Part shown: positions 15,821-17,783 of the stretch, in pieces | Layout: each line of letters begins with the position of its first letter | Position numbering within the stretch: position 1 is the first letter of the stretch | Assembly: GCA_903917305.1 (NCBI GenBank) | Contig: CAIXAA010000432.1 | Location: forward strand, 1-17,783 | Reading direction: 5' to 3' | DNA length: 17,783 nucleotides | DNA from: an uncultured Myxococcales bacterium | GTDB lineage: Bacteria > Myxococcota_A > UBA9042 | Notes under the pieces: generated by a model | The model's database searches: none | Told to the model about the DNA's origin: nothing | The model's input: the letters and a program-made list of their open reading frames with translations, nothing else | Position numbers and translations under genes: made by a program

Positions 15821-15856
15821 AGCACCAATCAGAAACTCGTTTCTGATTGGGCGCTC
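15820..15856 (+). terminator. Stem-loop directly after the acyltransferase stop
   Basis: CCAATCAGAAA (15825-15835) and its exact reverse complement (15840-15850) form an 11-bp stem with the 4-base loop CTCG. GAGC (15820-15823) and GCTC (15853-15856) extend it by 4 bp after a small internal loop. It begins at the last base of the acyltransferase stop codon, a natural place for transcription to end. No run of T follows, so it is not a textbook intrinsic terminator; it may instead block 3' exonucleases. Confidence 0.5.
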
Positions 15857-15907
15857 GTCAGCGTTGTCGGGTCGCCGAGCGCGCCGATGCGGACGCGCCG
15901 GCTCCGG

Positions 15908-15941
15908 AGAGCGCCGATCAACGATTGTTGATCGGCGCTCT
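15908..15941 (-). terminator. Perfect 15-bp stem-loop after the barrel-protein gene
   Basis: AGAGCGCCGATCAAC (15908-15922) and its perfect reverse complement (15927-15941) enclose the loop GATT. For the minus-strand gene, the hairpin starts 6 bases past the stop codon (TAG, 15949-15947). The stem is long and GC-rich at its base, but no T-run follows on either strand. Transcript end or mRNA stabiliser is the likely role; the match to the other hairpin's outer sequence suggests a shared repeat family. Confidence 0.5.
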
Positions 15942-15946
15942 AGCCG

Positions 15947-17783
15947 CTACAGCCCGACCGCCAGGTACGTCTGCGTGCCGCCGAGATCGCCGAACGCGTG
16001 GGCCACGCCCAGCCTCAAGATGCCCAGCGGGATGTAGCCGAGTTCGTAGTTGATTCTCAGCTCCCCGCCGAGCGAGACCATGCCGCCGCCGCGCAAGCCG
16101 GCGCCCGCCGGCGTCCAGAACGCCCAGGCCCAATCGCAGAAGCCGACGGCGCTGAGGCGGCCGGCGAACACGGGCAGCACTTCGATGCCGCGGCCGATGT
16201 CCTTGACCGGCAAGTGGAAAGCCGCGGTGCCCCACGCCAGGCCGTTGCCGCCGAGCACATCGCCGCCGGAGGCCGCGCCACGCACGACGGCACCGCCGCC
16301 AGCGCCGCCGCTGAGCAAGTCCATGGCTGCGAACGGCAAAACGCCGCGGATGGCGTAGCCAGGGCCGAACTCCTGGCCGACGGGGATGAAGCTGAGGTTG
16401 CCGTCCAAGGCCAGCACGCGCCGGCTGCCGAGGGGCCAGCGGTGGGCGGTGTTGAGGTCGACGATGACGCGGGTGCGGCCGCCGCCGGTCCAGCGGTCGC
16501 TGACGCTCGTGTGGGCGCCAGCGCTGTGCAAGCGCTCGGTTTCGATGGAGTCTGGGTAGCTTTCGGCGTAGCCGTAGCCGATGCCGAGATCGACCAGGGC
16601 GTCCAGGCCGGTCCATGGGCCGTAGGGCACCGGGCCGTTGGGATCCTGTTCGATGCTGCTGACTTGATAGGGATTGCGCAAGGTCGAGCGCACCACGCGG
16701 TAGGCGCCTGAGAACGTCCAGGAATCGCGCAAACCGGGGATGGCCCACAGGCCGCCGATGCGCACGCCGAGGCGATCCGTGGCGGCAAGACGCCAGCGAT
16801 AGCCGCGCAAGAACCATGCGTTGCCCTGCTGGTAGCCGCCGCTCAGGTCGAACTCCGGCTCCCAGCGCAGCGCGCGCAGGCTGCCGAAGAGGACGGGATC
16901 CGTGCCGCTGGAGCGGACCTGGCCCGTCAGCTGCAACTCCCAGTGATCCAAAGCATCCTGGCCGGTCGTCGTCGCGCCCACCCAGAGGCCGCCGCGCAGC
17001 AGGTCCGGGTTGTCGCCCGTGGCGACCAGCAGCGGCGCCCAGGAACGCGGCCGCAGCGTCGGCAGCGGATCGTAAGGCGTTTCGACGAGATGCGCCGCGG
17101 GAGGCGCGTAGGCCAAGGCCGGTGTCGTCGCCTCCGGCAGGTCCTGCGGCGCAGAGGCAAGCTCGGTGGTTTCAGGCGGATCCGGCGCAGCGTACACGTC
17201 CATGCCCCAGCCGCCGTAGCGCACGCTGATGGCGCGGTCGCCGGCGCGCGTCGTCGAGGTCAGGCCGGTCAGCGTGCGGGTGCGCAGCCGCCAACCCCGC
17301 TCCGGTGCTTGCAGATCGAGATCGCCGGCGTCCCGGAAGCGGCCCGTCTGCACGACGGCGCCCAGGCAGGTGTGCGGACCGCAGCGAAAGGCCTCCAGAT
17401 CGTCGATCCACGGCGCCGGAACCTTCCGTGTTCCTTGCAGGTTCTGCCGCAGCAGCGCATCGTTGCCCGCCACCCACGCCGTGGGGCCGTGCTGGACCGG
17501 ATCGCCCAACTGCGCATTCTGCAGGTCGATCGGCGCAGACCACAGGCTGCGCTGGCCGCCGATGCCGTGGGTCCAATAAAGGCGGCCATCGCCGGGCAGC
17601 ACGGGGCTGCTGACGAGATCGCCAAGGCTGGACGATTGCCACAGCACACGCGCTTCGGTCGTGCCGCCGGCTTGCGCAACCGCGAGCCCAGCTTGCAGAT
17701 CGAGCAGGTGCAGCTCCGCGCGGCCCTCGCGCACGGCGACCGTCACCAGCCAGCGGCCGCTCGGGTCGATTGACGGCGCCCGC
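15947..17783 (-). CDS. Beta-propeller plus outer-membrane beta-barrel protein (N-terminus cut by window edge)
   Basis: The frame is open to the right edge, so the true start lies outside the window; 611 residues are visible. The first ~190 residues look like the end of a TolB/WD40-like propeller: PSIDPSGRWLVTV, then AELHLLDL, with a Cys pair in RCGPHTCLG. A Pro-rich linker follows (PDPPETTELASAPQDLPEATTP-type). From about residue 220 to the end, alternating hydrophobic strands with Gly and aromatic residues (FLRGYRWRLAA, LGIGYGYAES, GGELRINYELGYIPLG) resemble an Omp85/surface-antigen barrel. The last residue is Leu rather than the usual Phe. An in-frame GTG at 17746 is not a convincing start because propeller sequence continues upstream of it. 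The role is likely outer-membrane, but cargo is unknown. Confidence 0.72.
   Translation of the reverse strand, partial: RAPSIDPSGRWLVTVAVREGRAELHLLDLQAGLAVAQAGGTTEARVLWQSSSLGDLVSSPVLPGDGRLYWTHGIGGQRSLWSAPIDLQNAQLGDPVQHGPTAWVAGNDALLRQNLQGTRKVPAPWIDDLEAFRCGPHTCLGAVVQTGRFRDAGDLDLQAPERGWRLRTRTLTGLTSTTRAGDRAISVRYGGWGMDVYAAPDPPETTELASAPQDLPEATTPALAYAPPAAHLVETPYDPLPTLRPRSWAPLLVATGDNPDLLRGGLWVGATTTGQDALDHWELQLTGQVRSSGTDPVLFGSLRALRWEPEFDLSGGYQQGNAWFLRGYRWRLAATDRLGVRIGGLWAIPGLRDSWTFSGAYRVVRSTLRNPYQVSSIEQDPNGPVPYGPWTGLDALVDLGIGYGYAESYPDSIETERLHSAGAHTSVSDRWTGGGRTRVIVDLNTAHRWPLGSRRVLALDGNLSFIPVGQEFGPGYAIRGVLPFAAMDLLSGGAGGGAVVRGAASGGDVLGGNGLAWGTAAFHLPVKDIGRGIEVLPVFAGRLSAVGFCDWAWAFWTPAGAGLRGGGMVSLGGELRINYELGYIPLGILRLGVAHAFGDLGGTQTYLAVGL

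Larger units (their letters stand above)
15817..15943. repeat. Convergent intergenic hairpin cluster with similar inverted ends (REP/BIME-like)
   Basis: The space between the converging acyltransferase and barrel genes is filled by hairpins. Its left end (plus strand) and right end (minus strand) both read CTAGAGCRCCRATCA, so the block has near-identical terminal inverted repeats of 15 bases. Each terminus is itself the arm of a hairpin. A third, imperfect hairpin sits between them (GAGC-GCGC at 15877-15884 against GCGC and GCTC at 15895-15904). This arrangement recalls REP/BIME elements or a small non-autonomous element, but it could also be a paired bidirectional terminator. The CTAG of the left end includes the acyltransferase stop codon. 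Confidence 0.6.

Overview
The window is a GC-rich stretch of a bacterial chromosome, coded almost edge to edge. It looks like a Gram-negative organism: there is a lipoprotein-type signal on a peptidyl-prolyl isomerase, and the right-edge protein ends in a region that looks like an outer-membrane beta-barrel. A large secreted FG-GAP protein ends in a Cys / hydrophobic helix / Arg-rich tail resembling the MYXO-CTERM sorting signal. That tail, together with the GC-rich coding style, suggests Myxococcota or a related former-deltaproteobacterial lineage. This placement is inference, since no rRNA or other marker gene was compared.

Layout, left to right. Positions 1-5769 (minus strand) hold a compact operon, in transcription order: tandem-parvulin lipoprotein, pheS, pheT, and a family-4-like glycosyltransferase that runs off the left edge. 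The first two genes overlap, and the others are 18 and 5 bases apart. A good promoter-like sequence (TTGACC, 17 bases, CACAAT) sits just upstream of the lipoprotein gene. Positions 5878-11215 (minus) hold a radical SAM protein gene followed by the 1240-residue FG-GAP surface or secreted protein; the radical SAM gene has its own promoter (TTGACC, 17 bases, TACCGT). Positions 11346-12524 (plus) hold an M20-family amidohydrolase divergent from the radical SAM gene. It converges on, and overlaps by 16 bases, a long helical-repeat (TPR-like) protein at 12509-14704 (minus). A 132-base divergent intergenic region then leads to a plus-strand PlsC-superfamily acyltransferase-like gene (14837-15820), whose promoter-like sequence predicts a leaderless mRNA. 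After it comes a 126-base convergent intergenic region made almost wholly of hairpins. Last is a 5'-truncated minus-strand gene for a beta-propeller plus outer-membrane-barrel protein (15947 to the right edge).

The pheST pair charges tRNA-Phe and is housekeeping. Most of the rest concerns the envelope: periplasmic folding, glycosylation, lipid acylation, a surface-anchored FG-GAP protein and an outer-membrane barrel. I see no phage, transposase, CRISPR array, tRNA or rRNA gene, and no clear undescribed multi-gene system. The points most worth a second look are the paired hairpins with similar inverted ends at 15817-15943, the acyltransferase with both catalytic-motif acids replaced by amides and a large insertion, the duplicated parvulin with a repeated cysteine-pair leader, and the MYXO-CTERM-like tail with a Cys-Cys pair.
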